A stretch of DNA of 53,883 bases, taken from Gp6-AA40 sp035649395. Lineage in GTDB: Bacteria > Acidobacteriota > Vicinamibacteria > Vicinamibacterales > UBA2999. The notes beneath the pieces are model-generated. The model ran no database searches and was not told where the DNA came from. It saw only the letters and a program-made list of their open reading frames with translations. This document shows, piece by piece, positions 31,575 to 40,873 of the stretch. The position numbers and the translations under genes were made by a program. The stretch is from positions 1 through 53,883 of the forward strand of contig DASRJR010000250.1 of the NCBI GenBank assembly GCA_035649395.1. The letters run 5' to 3'. Each line of letters starts with the position of its first letter. Position 1 is the first letter of the stretch.

Positions 31575-32680
31575 CGCGCACCCACAGGGGCGGCCGTCGT
31601 CTCGTCGATGACGACCGTCATCTGCCGCACGTGACGCTCGGTTGAGAACTGCTCGGCGTGTCCACGCAGCCGCTCCGGATCAAACGTCATCGCCGCGGCG
31701 CGCTCGAGCGCGGTGCCCAGCGATTCCGCCGTCGGCTCCGCAACGAGAATCCCGGTTTCGCCATCGATGACGGTTTCGAGCGCCCCGCCGCGGCCGAGCG
31801 CCACGACCGGGCACCCGCAGGCTTGTGCCTCGACCGGGACGATGCCGAAGTCTTCCTCGCCCGGCAGGATGACGGCGTACGCGCGTCGGTATTCGTCGCG
31901 CACCTGCTCGTCGGACAGCCGTCCTAGGAACTCGATGCGAGGCCCCGACGCGCGCTCGAGCCTCGTCCGATCGGGACCATCGCCGACGATCCGGAGTGAG
32001 GCTCCGATGCGCTGGCAGGCCTCGATCGCGATATCGAGACGTTTGTATGGCACGAACGCGGACACAATCAGAAAGTGGCGCTCTCGGGGAATTGGGGCGG
32101 CGTGAAAGAAGACCGTGTCTACAGGCGGATACACGATCGTCGCTGCGCGATTATAGTATCGCCGGATCCGGCCGGCAACGTGGCGCGAGTTGGCGACGAA
32201 CCGATGCACCCGGCTGGCCGTCGCCGCATCCCATCGCGCCAGCCATGCGAGCAGCGGTCGATAGAACCAGCGGCTCGCCACGGCGCCCACCCGCGCCGGA
32301 CCGAAGTAGGCGTCGAACTGATCCCACCCGTAGCGCATCGGCGAATGGCAGTAACACACATGCCGGGCGCGTCCCGCCGGCACCACCGCCTTGGCGGCGC
32401 AATGACTCGAGCTGATGACCAGTTCGTAGGCGTCGAGATCCAAGTGCTCGATCGCGAATGGATACAACGGCAAGTAGGCGCGGTAATGGGTTCTCGCCAA
32501 TGGAAGGTATTGCAGGAACGAGGTACGCACTCGGTGGCGCTCGATGATCGACGACACCGATCCGCGATGGTGGAAGAGGGTGAGGATGTCGGCGTCAGGA
32601 AATAGTTCGCACAACCCTTCGAGGAATTTCTCGCCCCCGCGCATGCCGGTGAGCCAGTCGTGAACGAGCGCGACCCTCAT
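31568..32680 (-). CDS. Glycosyltransferase family 4 protein (first of four GTs)
   Basis: 370 residues, GT-B fold. Begins MRVALVHDWLTGMRGGEKFLE, a motif of the mannosyl- or galactosyltransferase group that often accompanies WbaP/WcaJ. The donor-binding E-x7-E region is present near GEEDFGIVPVEAQACGCPVVALG, and VSAFVPYKRLDIAI is the usual middle strand. It adds a sugar to the lipid-linked oligosaccharide in the cytosol. The ATG overlaps the previous gene's stop by 4 nt (ATGA). Sugar specificity unknown. Confidence 0.9.
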   Translation of the reverse strand: MRVALVHDWLTGMRGGEKFLEGLCELFPDADILTLFHHRGSVSSIIERHRVRTSFLQYLPLARTHYRAYLPLYPFAIEHLDLDAYELVISSSHCAAKAVVPAGRARHVCYCHSPMRYGWDQFDAYFGPARVGAVASRWFYRPLLAWLARWDAATASRVHRFVANSRHVAGRIRRYYNRAATIVYPPVDTVFFHAAPIPRERHFLIVSAFVPYKRLDIAIEACQRIGASLRIVGDGPDRTRLERASGPRIEFLGRLSDEQVRDEYRRAYAVILPGEEDFGIVPVEAQACGCPVVALGRGGALETVIDGETGILVAEPTAESLGTALERAAAMTFDPERLRGHAEQFSTERHVRQMTVVIDETTAAPVGARW

Positions 32681-33840
32681 CGGCTGACCGGCTCGCGCAC
32701 CCGCTCGCCCTTGTCTTCGGCGTTGGCGCGGCTGCCCGCGATCTGCTGGTACACCGCCCACGTCTTGGCGACCGAACGCTCCCACGAGAACTCGCGCGCG
32801 CGCGCGATCCCTTTCTGTCGCATCTCGGCGGCGAGCGTCGGGTTGGTCAGCACGCGTCGCAACCCGTCGACGATCGCATCGACGTCGTACGGATCGACCA
32901 GGACCGCCGCGCCGCCGACCACTTCAGGCAACGACGACACGTTCGAGGTCACCACGGGCGTGCCGCTGGCCATCGCCTCGAGCGGCGGCAGCCCGAACCC
33001 TTCATACAGCGACGGGAACGCGAACACTGAAGCAAGACGGTAGAGGATGGCGAGCTGATCGTCGGCGAGATAGCCGAGAAACCGGACGTGTTTGTGGAGC
33101 TTATGGCGGTGCACCGCGCGTCGCAGCGCCGGGAGTTTGGAGATCTGATCGCCGATGATCAGCAGCTTCAGATCTTCCAGCTCGCCCCGACGGAGCTCGT
33201 CGAATGCTTCGATCAGCCGGACCAGGTTCTTGTGCGGTTTGATGTTGCCGACGTACAGCACGAAGCGGTGATCGAGTTGATATCGCTCACGCACTCGGGC
33301 CACCGCCTCCTCCGACGGGGTCACGGAGAAGTGCGAGTCGATCGCGTTGTAGACGACGACGATCTTTTCCGGCGCCACGTTGAACAGGTGCAGGATGTCG
33401 CGTTTGGACGCCTCAGACACCGTGAGGATGCAGTTGGATCGGCGAGCCGCGGACCACATTTGTGCCCGGGCGTACGCGTAGGCCACCCGATTGGGCAGGT
33501 ACTGCGGGAACATCAGATGGATGCAGTCGTGAATCGTCACCACGGAGGGGCAACGGACGCCCGCCGGCAGGACGTAGTGCGGCGCATGGTAGACGTTCGG
33601 ACGCTCGCGCCGGAGCACCCACGGCACATGCACCTGCTCGCGCAGCGAGTAGTTGGGGGATGGCTCCAACACGGCTCTGAAGTTCGGGCCGAGCTGCGCC
33701 GCGACGCCCAAGTCCGCCTCGCCGCACAACAGGACGAACTCGGTGTCCTGGTCGGTCCGGGCGAGGTGCCGCAACAGGTTGCGAATGTACGTACCGATGC
33801 CGAAGTCGTGGAGCTTCCGCGCATCGATGGCCACTCGCAT
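32677..33840 (-). CDS. Glycosyltransferase family 1/4 protein (second of four)
   Basis: 387 residues, GT-B fold. Begins MRVAIDARKLHDFGIGTYIRNLL, then the conserved VTIHDCIHLMFP and LYVGNIKPHKNLVRLIEAF, and the nucleotide-sugar site SLYEGFGLPPLEAMASGTPVV. This is the first gene of a minus-strand operon (GT, GT, sugar transferase, SDR) with overlaps of 4, 7 and 1 nt. A TAGAAT box lies 7 nt before the ATG with no ribosome site. The C-terminal tail is charged (ANAEDKGERVREP). Confidence 0.92.
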   Translation of the reverse strand: MRVAIDARKLHDFGIGTYIRNLLRHLARTDQDTEFVLLCGEADLGVAAQLGPNFRAVLEPSPNYSLREQVHVPWVLRRERPNVYHAPHYVLPAGVRCPSVVTIHDCIHLMFPQYLPNRVAYAYARAQMWSAARRSNCILTVSEASKRDILHLFNVAPEKIVVVYNAIDSHFSVTPSEEAVARVRERYQLDHRFVLYVGNIKPHKNLVRLIEAFDELRRGELEDLKLLIIGDQISKLPALRRAVHRHKLHKHVRFLGYLADDQLAILYRLASVFAFPSLYEGFGLPPLEAMASGTPVVTSNVSSLPEVVGGAAVLVDPYDVDAIVDGLRRVLTNPTLAAEMRQKGIARAREFSWERSVAKTWAVYQQIAGSRANAEDKGERVREPVSR

Positions 33841-33847
33841 CAGGGGA

Positions 33848-33853
33848 ATTCTA
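33848..33853 (-). promoter_or_regulatory. Candidate -10 (TAGAAT) of the glycosyltransferase operon
   Basis: On the minus strand TAGAAT ends 7 nt before the ATG at 33840. Repeat island C lies immediately upstream. Confidence 0.45.
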
Positions 33854-33859
33854 CTCGCC

Positions 33860-33940
33860 AGGAATCAGGAAACGGGAATTAGGAATCAGACCTGGGCCGG
33901 GAAGGAGGAATCGGCCGAGAGTCGTCAGGTCGTGATTCCT
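33860..33940. repeat. Heptad repeat island C with inverted outlier
   Basis: Five consecutive units from 33860: AGGAATC, AGGAAAC, GGGAATT, AGGAATC, AGACCTG, in strict 7-nt register. A further AGGAATC at 33906-33912 is matched by GATTCCT at 33934-33940, its reverse complement. The island occupies the gap between the serine-protease stop and the glycosyltransferase operon promoter. Confidence 0.8.
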
Positions 33941-33945
33941 ACGGC

Positions 33946-35334
33946 TTACTGGTCCCAGCCGCTCCAATTCATGCGGTAGCGTCGTCGGAGATCCCGCAGC
34001 ACGCCCGGGTAAACACCAGTGTGTCGAGCGGCTTCCCCCGCTCGATCGACTTCGGTCTTGATGGCGGCGGCGTTGTTCCGCAGCGTCCCGAGCCAGCTCT
34101 GGCAGTCGTAGGCGGACGTCACCGTGAGCCGGATGCCGTTGGGCTCAAAGGCGGCAAACCACGGCCGGTCGCCATTGCGCGAGGCCGATGCCACGCACGC
34201 CGCAGCATATTTGTCCCAGTACGCATCGAGTTGCTGCCCATTGCGTGCGGCCCAATCGAGCACCTGCGCATAGGACTGCTCGCCGCGGGCGCGCAGCTGA
34301 TCGCTTTCGCTGGGTCCCCCCATCGCCTTGGTGAGCGCGCTGAGCGGCGTCTGCGTCGACGGGTTGAGGACGCCTCCGTTCAAGAGGGTCGTGGCGTGAT
34401 CGCTGGCGACCGCGAACGCCAGCCCCTGGCCGGCTTGCGCCGCAATCGCCATCGAGTTGATCCCGATCACCAGCCCCGATCGATCCACCAACGGACCGCC
34501 GCTGTTGCCTGGGTTGATCGCCGCATCCGTCTGGATCAGGGTCACCGATCCGACCTGGCGCATCGCGCTGACGATACCGCGCGTGACCGTGTTCGACAGC
34601 ACGCCAAGGGCCGACCCGACGGCGATGACTTCCTGTCCCACGCGTGCGCTGGCGATCGACCCCAGACGCAGCGTCGGCTGCGCTGGATTTGCTCCGTTGA
34701 CGAGCAACAGCGCCAGATCGCTGGACTGCGATACGCGCTCGACGCGAGCGTTGTAACTCGCGTTGCCGACCTGCAGCGTGACCGAGCTCTGACCCTGCAC
34801 CACGTGCGCATTCGTCAGCACCTGATCGGCGCGCACGAAGAACCCGGTGCCACGTGACTGGCCCGCGGTGATCGATGCCACTGCCGGCAACACGCGGCTC
34901 ACCACGTCTTCCAGTGAGGAGGAGGCCGGCACCGTCGACGCGTCTCTCGGCACAGCAGCGACCGTCGTAGGCGTAAGCACCACGACCGCTGGCGTGAGGT
35001 CGGTGGATGTGGAAGCCTCCGCTGTGGTCGGCTCGGTCGCGGGCGCTGGTGCGTCCGTGACCGGCTGCGCGGCTGCACGCGGCGCGGTGTTTGCCCGCGA
35101 TTGCATCAGAAACAGCGCGAGCGCGCCGATCGCGATTGCGGCGACAGCCAGGCCGAGTGGCTTAGCCGATCTCCTCTCGGTTGTGACCGCTGGTGCAGGA
35201 GTGTGCTCATCGACGGGCGCCTCGGTCTGCTTGAACCCACATCTGCACTCGTCGACACGACGCGGCACACGTCGTTGGCACGACGGACACGTCCACAGAA
35301 AGGATGGTGAGGCTGACTGCTCCATGAGCGACAC
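33946..35334 (-). CDS. Membrane-anchored HtrA-like serine protease with N-terminal zinc ribbon
   Basis: 462 residues. An N-terminal Cys4 ribbon (C16, C19, C30, C32) faces the cytosol, one transmembrane helix spans 60-77, and a Thr/Ala/Pro-rich linker (80-140) leads to a trypsin-fold protease. The triad is complete: H177 (TNAHVV), D206 (SSDLALL), S278 (GNSGGP). Instead of PDZ domains there is a C-terminal region of about 130 residues with two cysteines that I do not recognise. A GTG start is used; an ATG three codons on is possible. The gene stands between two glycosyltransferase groups, perhaps for envelope quality control. Confidence 0.88.
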   Translation of the reverse strand: MSLMEQSASPSFLWTCPSCQRRVPRRVDECRCGFKQTEAPVDEHTPAPAVTTERRSAKPLGLAVAAIAIGALALFLMQSRANTAPRAAAQPVTDAPAPATEPTTAEASTSTDLTPAVVVLTPTTVAAVPRDASTVPASSSLEDVVSRVLPAVASITAGQSRGTGFFVRADQVLTNAHVVQGQSSVTLQVGNASYNARVERVSQSSDLALLLVNGANPAQPTLRLGSIASARVGQEVIAVGSALGVLSNTVTRGIVSAMRQVGSVTLIQTDAAINPGNSGGPLVDRSGLVIGINSMAIAAQAGQGLAFAVASDHATTLLNGGVLNPSTQTPLSALTKAMGGPSESDQLRARGEQSYAQVLDWAARNGQQLDAYWDKYAAACVASASRNGDRPWFAAFEPNGIRLTVTSAYDCQSWLGTLRNNAAAIKTEVDRAGEAARHTGVYPGVLRDLRRRYRMNWSGWDQ

Positions 35335-35360
35335 GGGGACCGAACGAGGACACCCCCGTT

Positions 35361-36185
35361 CTACCGGTTATCGGGTAGTCGTCCGCGAATCTTGAGGTAA
35401 GCGCGGAGGATGGGGACCCACCGTGGATGGTGCTTTTCGTAGAACGCGAGTTGGCTGCGCCGATACGCAATGGCAGTGGGCCGCCGCGCCGTCGATACCG
35501 ATCGTCCTCGCAGATGCTCGATCTGGGCATCGGCCAGAAAGACGACGCTCGAGCCGCGCGCGCGGACGGCGGCGCACAGATCGACGTCCTCGGTATACAT
35601 GAAGAACCGTTCGTCGAGCAGGCCGGCGGCGTCGAGATCGGCGCGGCGGATCATCAAACACGCGCCGCTCACCCAGTCGACCTCGCGCGTGTGACGCGTC
35701 CGCCAGTCGACGATCGTCGACAGCACCGGCAGCCGGCGCATGCTGCCCGCGACCAGCATCTTCTGCTTGAGCTCGGCCAAGGGCGAGATCATCGAGCCGA
35801 ACGACAGCTCCGCGTGCCCGCGGGCGTCGACGATGCGTGGTCCGATGACGGCGGCGTCAGGTCGGGTGTCGAGCCCTGCGACGAGTTGGTCCACGGCGAT
35901 GCCGGTGGCGCGCGTGTCGGGATTGAGCAGCAGCACCAGTTCGCTCGACGTCTGGCGGATGCCGAGATTGTTCGCGGCAGCGAAGCCCAGATTGGCGCCG
36001 GAGTCGATCACGCGAACGCCCGCCCAGGCCGTTCGGACGTGCGAGGAGGTGCCATCGGCCGACGCGTTGTCGACGACGAGGATCTCATGGTCGGTGCGCG
36101 GACGCGGATGGCGAAGCGCGCGCAGCGTTTCGTCGATCTCGGTGCGCGAGTTGTACGTGACGATGATGATCGACAGGCGCGGCAT
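35361..36185 (-). CDS. Glycosyltransferase family 2 protein
   Basis: 274 residues, GT-A fold. Begins MPRLSIIIVTYNSRTEIDETL and holds the metal-binding DxD equivalent in LLLNPDTRATG, followed by GACLMIRRADLDAAGLLDERFFMYTEDVDLC, the acceptor-site ED motif. It resembles rhamnosyltransferase-type GT2 enzymes. A much longer open frame upstream (to 36563) is out-of-frame translation of the next gene. The gap to that gene is 2 nt, so the two are co-transcribed. Confidence 0.92.
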   Translation of the reverse strand: MPRLSIIIVTYNSRTEIDETLRALRHPRPRTDHEILVVDNASADGTSSHVRTAWAGVRVIDSGANLGFAAANNLGIRQTSSELVLLLNPDTRATGIAVDQLVAGLDTRPDAAVIGPRIVDARGHAELSFGSMISPLAELKQKMLVAGSMRRLPVLSTIVDWRTRHTREVDWVSGACLMIRRADLDAAGLLDERFFMYTEDVDLCAAVRARGSSVVFLADAQIEHLRGRSVSTARRPTAIAYRRSQLAFYEKHHPRWVPILRAYLKIRGRLPDNR

Positions 36186-36187
36186 CG

Positions 36188-37279
36188 CTACCAGCTCACG
36201 GTCCTGGCGACCGAGGGGCGCACGGCCAGCAGCGCCTGCAGCGTGCGGTGTGCGCACTCGGCCCACGAATATCGTGCGATCTGTGCGGCGCCGGCGGCGA
36301 GCAGGCGCGCCCGCACGGCTTCGTCCACGAGGACGCGCTCGAGCGCGGCGGCGACCAGACCCGCCTCGGGGCGTGACACGAACTCCGCGGCCGTGCCGTA
36401 GATCTCCCGGGCCACCTCGGTATCGAGGACGACCGGCGGTACTCCCGCCGCGATCGCCTCGAGCGGCGTCAATCCGAACCCCTCGTACTCTGAGAGGAAG
36501 ACGAACGCGGACGCCCGCGCGTACAACGAGGCGAGGTCGGCGTCGGGTACGTAGTGGCGCCACCGGATGCGATCGGCGGCGCCGCTGCGCGCGATCGCGC
36601 CGTCGATGTCGATCGCCGGAAACGTGCGGTTGTCGCCGACCAGCTCCAGGCGGAGGGTCGGATGACGTGCGGCGACACGGGTGAAGCCGTCAATCAACAC
36701 GGGAACATGGCGACGGTTGAATAGTGATCCGACGTACAGCACCATCGGTTCGTGCGACGCGGCCGGCGGAGCCGACGATGTCCCGAGGTAGATGACGTCA
36801 ATGGCGGAGGGATCGACGCCGAGGTGCCGAATGATTTCACGCTTCGAGAAATCCGACTCGGTGATCACCCGGGCGGCGCGCCGCGCGCTCGCGCGAGCCA
36901 GTGTTCGTCGTCTGAGCCCCTCACGCCAGGAGAACCATTCGGGATGTGCCGCGAACGAGACGTCATGAATGGTCAGCACCGTTGGCACACGACACCAGAG
37001 CGGCGCCGTGTAGGCCGGCGCGAACAGCACGTCCGCGTTGGCACGCGCGATCAACCCCGGCAGCGTCCACTGCTCCCACATGGTACCGCTCCCGGCCTGC
37101 GTCAGGCTCGAGACGCGGAGCGATGACTCGGCAACGACGAGAGGTTCCGACGCGCACAGGATGAAGTCGTGGGCGGCTGCCGCGGCCAGGTGCCCCCAGG
37201 CACGGAGGATCTCGGAGAGATAGCGTCCGACGCCGGTCGAGCGGCCCGTCATCTCGCGAGCATCGATGGCGATTCGCAT
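36188..37279 (-). CDS. Glycosyltransferase family 1/4 protein (third of four GT-B enzymes)
   Basis: 363 residues. Begins MRIAIDAREMTGRSTGVGRYLSEIL, with LTIHDVSFAAHPEWFSW, VLYVGSLFNRRHVPVLIDGF and the donor site SEYEGFGLTPLEAIAAGVPPVVLD. The same fold and layout as the two other GT4 proteins here, but the sequence is clearly different, so they are probably not recent duplicates. Separated from its upstream neighbour by 4 nt. Specificity unknown. Confidence 0.91.
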   Translation of the reverse strand: MRIAIDAREMTGRSTGVGRYLSEILRAWGHLAAAAAHDFILCASEPLVVAESSLRVSSLTQAGSGTMWEQWTLPGLIARANADVLFAPAYTAPLWCRVPTVLTIHDVSFAAHPEWFSWREGLRRRTLARASARRAARVITESDFSKREIIRHLGVDPSAIDVIYLGTSSAPPAASHEPMVLYVGSLFNRRHVPVLIDGFTRVAARHPTLRLELVGDNRTFPAIDIDGAIARSGAADRIRWRHYVPDADLASLYARASAFVFLSEYEGFGLTPLEAIAAGVPPVVLDTEVAREIYGTAAEFVSRPEAGLVAAALERVLVDEAVRARLLAAGAAQIARYSWAECAHRTLQALLAVRPSVARTVSW

Positions 37280-37283
37280 CAGG

Positions 37284-38396
37284 TCAGTGCGCTCGTCTTT
37301 TCATGGCGTCGGAGTACGCGGTGCGCAGGCGTTCGGCGGTCGCGGGCCAGGTGAACGCCTTCGCGCGTTCCAGTCCCAGGCACGCTTGCTCGGCGGCCCA
37401 ATGGTCGTCACTGGCAATGCGCTCGATCGCCCGCGTCCACGCGTCCGCATCGGTCGGGTCGAGCAGCGTTCCGCCTCCGGCGACGACTTCAGGCAGCGAT
37501 CCTCGATTCGAGGCGATCACCGGGACACCCGCCGACATCGCTTCGAGCGCCGGGAGGCCGAACCCCTCGTCGAGCGAGGGCAACACCAATGCGCGTGCGC
37601 CTGAATACAGACGCTCGCGATCGCCATGTGGGGTGTATCCCCGGTACTCGACATGCCCGGCCAGGGGAGGACGGCTCACCCGTTCGAGCCACTCGCGCGC
37701 CTCGGGTCCCGCCGCTCCCGCCAGCAGCAGTGTCGGCGCCGGTCGACCGCGGCTGGCCAGGCTCGCAAAGACATCGAGCAGAAAACCGATGTTCTTGCGT
37801 GGCTCGAGCGTGCCGAGAAAGAGCACATAACCGTCGTGCGGCACGTTCGGCGCGCGGCCAAGCGTGCTCCATTCGGGAGCTCCGGGTGGGCAGCAGTAGA
37901 TGCGATCGATCGCGACACCGAGGCGGCGCTGCAGCAGTCGCGCGGTGTGCTCGGACGATGTGATCACGGCCTCGGCGCGACGGGCGTGGTCGCCGACGAG
38001 GGCGGGGTAGTCGCGACGGATTTCCCGCGACGTGCGTTCGGGGTGGTCCAGGAAGAACAGGTCGTGGATGGTCACGACGCGTGCGGCGCGGCGCGACGGG
38101 ATCAGCAGGGGATGAGCGGCGTGCACGACATCGAACGCCCCGGCGATCGCCTCGATAGAAGGCCACTCGAGCCGGTGCCAGAGATAGTTCAGTGCGGCCA
38201 CCGGCAGATGCCGATCGATCACTGGCGCCCTCAGATCGGCGGCGGTCGAGGGAGCCGGGCGGTCTTTCCAGGAACTGGTGAAGACGGTCACCTCGTCAGG
38301 ATGCGCGGCCGTATATGCGCGCACGAGCTCGTGAATGTACTCGCCGACGCCTGTGCGCGCGCGCAGGGCGGGACGATAGTCGACGAGTATTCGCAT
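37284..38396 (-). CDS. Glycosyltransferase family 1/4 protein (fourth of four GT-B enzymes)
   Basis: 370 residues. Begins MRILVDYRPALRARTGVGEYIHELVRAY, with VVTIHDLFFLDHPERTS, VLFLGTLEPRKNIGFLLDVF and SLDEGFGLPALEAMSAGVPVIASN. It is the promoter-proximal gene of a minus-strand trio (GT4, GT4, GT2). It lies 124 nt from the divergent ugd, so both promoters share that space. No ribosome site is obvious before its ATG. Confidence 0.91.
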   Translation of the reverse strand: MRILVDYRPALRARTGVGEYIHELVRAYTAAHPDEVTVFTSSWKDRPAPSTAADLRAPVIDRHLPVAALNYLWHRLEWPSIEAIAGAFDVVHAAHPLLIPSRRAARVVTIHDLFFLDHPERTSREIRRDYPALVGDHARRAEAVITSSEHTARLLQRRLGVAIDRIYCCPPGAPEWSTLGRAPNVPHDGYVLFLGTLEPRKNIGFLLDVFASLASRGRPAPTLLLAGAAGPEAREWLERVSRPPLAGHVEYRGYTPHGDRERLYSGARALVLPSLDEGFGLPALEAMSAGVPVIASNRGSLPEVVAGGGTLLDPTDADAWTRAIERIASDDHWAAEQACLGLERAKAFTWPATAERLRTAYSDAMKRRAH

Positions 38397-38478
38397 TGGA
38401 GCGTTAGCCCGTTGTGCGGCCCGAAGCGCGAAATTTGTACTCGTTGTCCAGGCAGAGCCCCTTAGCTAGTTCAGCCGG

Positions 38479-38484
38479 TATGAT
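38479..38484 (+). promoter_or_regulatory. Candidate -10 (TATGAT) of ugd
   Basis: TATGAT lies about 36 nt before the ugd ATG. With the ribosome site at 38512 this forms a normal leadered transcript, in contrast to the leaderless pattern elsewhere in the window. No clear -35. Confidence 0.4.
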
Positions 38485-38511
38485 AGCCTCTGCGGTTTTT
38501 TCCATGTCCGT

Positions 38512-38517
38512 AGGAGG
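38512..38517 (+). promoter_or_regulatory. Ribosome binding site AGGAGG of ugd
   Basis: A consensus AGGAGG ends 3 nt before the ATG at 38521, slightly close but the strongest such site in the window. Confidence 0.6.
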
Positions 38518-38520
38518 CCG

Positions 38521-39819
38521 ATGAAGATCGCCGTCGTAGGGACCGGGTATGTCGGTCTGGTGGCTGGTGCATGTTTCGCGGAGTCGGGGAACGATGTCGT
38601 CTGCGTCGACAAGGATGAGGCGAAGATACGCACGCTGAAGCGCGGCAAGATGCCCATCTACGAGCCCGGGCTGGAGGAGCTCGTCCGGCGGAACCGCGCG
38701 GAAGGGCGGCTGAGTTTTACGACGACGCTGCCGAAGGCGGTGCGCGACTCGGCGATCATCTTCATCGCGGTCGGCACGCCGCAGGGCGAGGACGGGTCCG
38801 CCGATCTCAAGCACGTCATCGCGGTCGCCGGGGAAGTGGCCAGCGCGATGAACGGCTACAAGGTGATCGTCGACAAGAGCACTGTTCCGGTCGGGACCAG
38901 CGAGCGCGTGCGCGAAGTGATTCGCCGCGGAACGACCCACCCCTTCAGCGTCGTGAGCAACCCCGAGTTTCTGAAACAAGGTGCCGCCATCGACGATTTC
39001 ATGAAGCCCGATCGCGTCGTGATCGGTGTCGAGGACGAGCGCGCCCGTGACCTGATGCTCGAGTTGTACGCGCCCTTCACGCGCACTGGCGCGCCGATCA
39101 TGGTCATGGATTGCGCCAGCGCGGAGCTCACGAAGTATGCCGCCAACGCGATGCTCGCGGTGCGCATTTCGTTCATGAACGAGGTGGCCAACCTGTGCGA
39201 GCTGGTCGGCGCCGACGTCGACCACGTCCGCCGAGCGATCGGCGCCGATCGCCGCATCGGCACGGCGTTCCTGTTTCCCGGCGTCGGCTACGGCGGCAGC
39301 TGCTTTCCGAAGGACGTCCAGGCGATGATTCGCTTCGCCTCCGACAAGAGCTACCAGTGCAGGATTCTCGAGTCGGTCGAGTCGGTCAACAAGGCGCAGA
39401 AGACGCGACTGTTCGTCAAGATCAAGAAGCACTTCGGCGCGCTGAAAGGCAAGACGGTGGCGGTCTGGGGGCTGGCGTTCAAACCGCGGACCGACGACAT
39501 GCGGGAGGCGCCCGCCATTCCGCTGATCGAGGCGCTGCTCGCGGCGGGTGCCACCGTGCAGGTGTACGACCCTGAAGCGATCAAGGTGGCGCGTGGCATC
39601 TTCGGCAACACCATCACCTACGCCGCCAGCAACTACGACGCGCTGAAAGGTGCCGATTGCCTCGCCATCGTGACCGAGTGGAACGAATTCCGGCGGCCGG
39701 ATTTCACCAGGATGCGTTCACTGATGCGTTCCGCGGTCGTGTTCGACGGGCGGAATCTCTTTACGCCCGACGAGATGAAGCAGAGCGGGTTCGCGTATTA
39801 CTCCATTGGCCGCGGCTGA
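38521..39819 (+). CDS. ugd: UDP-glucose 6-dehydrogenase
   Basis: 432 residues. Oxidises UDP-glucose to UDP-glucuronate with two NAD. N-terminal NAD loop VGTGYVGLVAGACFAESG, the domain hinge KYAANAMLA, the catalytic cysteine in YGGSCFPKDVQA, and the C-terminal AVWGLAFKPRTDDMREAPA. The product feeds the UDP-glucuronate decarboxylase-like SDR and possibly glucuronosyl transfer. Its end overlaps the galE start by 14 nt. It is divergent from the glycosyltransferase trio. Confidence 0.96.
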   Translation: MKIAVVGTGYVGLVAGACFAESGNDVVCVDKDEAKIRTLKRGKMPIYEPGLEELVRRNRAEGRLSFTTTLPKAVRDSAIIFIAVGTPQGEDGSADLKHVIAVAGEVASAMNGYKVIVDKSTVPVGTSERVREVIRRGTTHPFSVVSNPEFLKQGAAIDDFMKPDRVVIGVEDERARDLMLELYAPFTRTGAPIMVMDCASAELTKYAANAMLAVRISFMNEVANLCELVGADVDHVRRAIGADRRIGTAFLFPGVGYGGSCFPKDVQAMIRFASDKSYQCRILESVESVNKAQKTRLFVKIKKHFGALKGKTVAVWGLAFKPRTDDMREAPAIPLIEALLAAGATVQVYDPEAIKVARGIFGNTITYAASNYDALKGADCLAIVTEWNEFRRPDFTRMRSLMRSAVVFDGRNLFTPDEMKQSGFAYYSIGRG

Positions 39820-40873
39820 TCCTCGCGCCGTCCTCGTCACCGGCGGCGCTGGATACATCGGCAGCCACGCCGTCAAGGCATTGCGGGCCGCCGGCTATCA
39901 CGCGGTCATCTACGACAATCTCTCAGCGGGCCATCGCGAGGCAGCCCTGGGCGCGCCCCTGGTCGAAGGCGACATCGGCGATGTCGACGCGGTACGCCGG
40001 GCGATTCGCGACAGCGGTGCCAGCGCGGTGATGCATTTCGCCGCGTGGCTGTCGGTGCCCGACTCCGTCCGCGACCCGATCGGCTACTACCGCAACAACG
40101 TCGTCGGCACGCTCGGCACCCTCGAGGCGATGGCCGCCGAGGGGTGCCGGCACTTCGTGTTCTCGTCGACCTGCGCCGTCTATGGCGAGCCGACCGAAGC
40201 GCCGCTGCGAGAGCAGCACGGCACCGCGCCAATCAACCCGTACGGACAGTCGAAGCTGGCGGTCGAGCATGCCTTGCCGCACTTCGAGCGCGCATACGGC
40301 GTCCGCTCGATTCGCCTGCGCTATTTCAATGCGGCCGGTGCCGATCCCGACGGCGAGCTCGGCGAGGATCATGCCCCCGAGATCCACGTCATTCCGCGTT
40401 CGCTGCAAGCGGCACGTGACGGCACGCCACTCGACATTTACGGCGAGGACTATCCAACGCCGGATGGCACGTGCCTGCGCGACTACATTCACGTCGCCGA
40501 TCTCGCGGACGCCCATCTCCGAGCCCTGGCCTGGCTGGCGAAGGGCGGGGCGTCCGGAAGCTATAACGTCGGCACCGAGCGACCGACGTCGGTCAGGGAG
40601 GTGATCGCCGCCGTCGAGCGCGTCACGGGACGCTCGGTCGGTGTGCGTTCGGCGCCAAGACGCCCCGGCGATCCGGCAGTCCTGTACGCGTCCGCCGAGC
40701 GCATTCGCACGGACTTCGGCTGGCAGCCGGCCCGCCCGGATATCGACACGATTGTCGCCGACGCTTGGCGTTGGCACACGAGCCACCCCCACGGATTCAC
40801 AGCCCACCCTCGCCAGCCCGCGCGGAGCGCGGGCCAGAAGATACTGCCACCTAGCGAGACGGAGCCTCGTTGA
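39806..40873 (+). CDS. galE: UDP-glucose 4-epimerase
   Basis: 355 residues, extended SDR. NAD loop GGAGYIGSHAVKAL, catalytic serine in FSSTCAVYGEPTEAP and YGQSK, and GTCLRDYIHVADLADAH. Interconverts UDP-glucose and UDP-galactose for polysaccharide synthesis. The TTG start at 39806 lies inside ugd; no later ATG or GTG keeps the NAD-binding strand. The last 25 residues (HPRQPARSAGQKILPPSETEPR) are unusual and are encoded by GC-rich palindromes, so the original stop may have been read through. Confidence 0.94.
   Translation: MAAADPRAVLVTGGAGYIGSHAVKALRAAGYHAVIYDNLSAGHREAALGAPLVEGDIGDVDAVRRAIRDSGASAVMHFAAWLSVPDSVRDPIGYYRNNVVGTLGTLEAMAAEGCRHFVFSSTCAVYGEPTEAPLREQHGTAPINPYGQSKLAVEHALPHFERAYGVRSIRLRYFNAAGADPDGELGEDHAPEIHVIPRSLQAARDGTPLDIYGEDYPTPDGTCLRDYIHVADLADAHLRALAWLAKGGASGSYNVGTERPTSVREVIAAVERVTGRSVGVRSAPRRPGDPAVLYASAERIRTDFGWQPARPDIDTIVADAWRWHTSHPHGFTAHPRQPARSAGQKILPPSETEPR

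Noticed and set aside
38444..38449. TTGTCC as -35 of ugd
   Set aside because: The distance to TATGAT is 29 nt, far outside the usual 15-19 nt.
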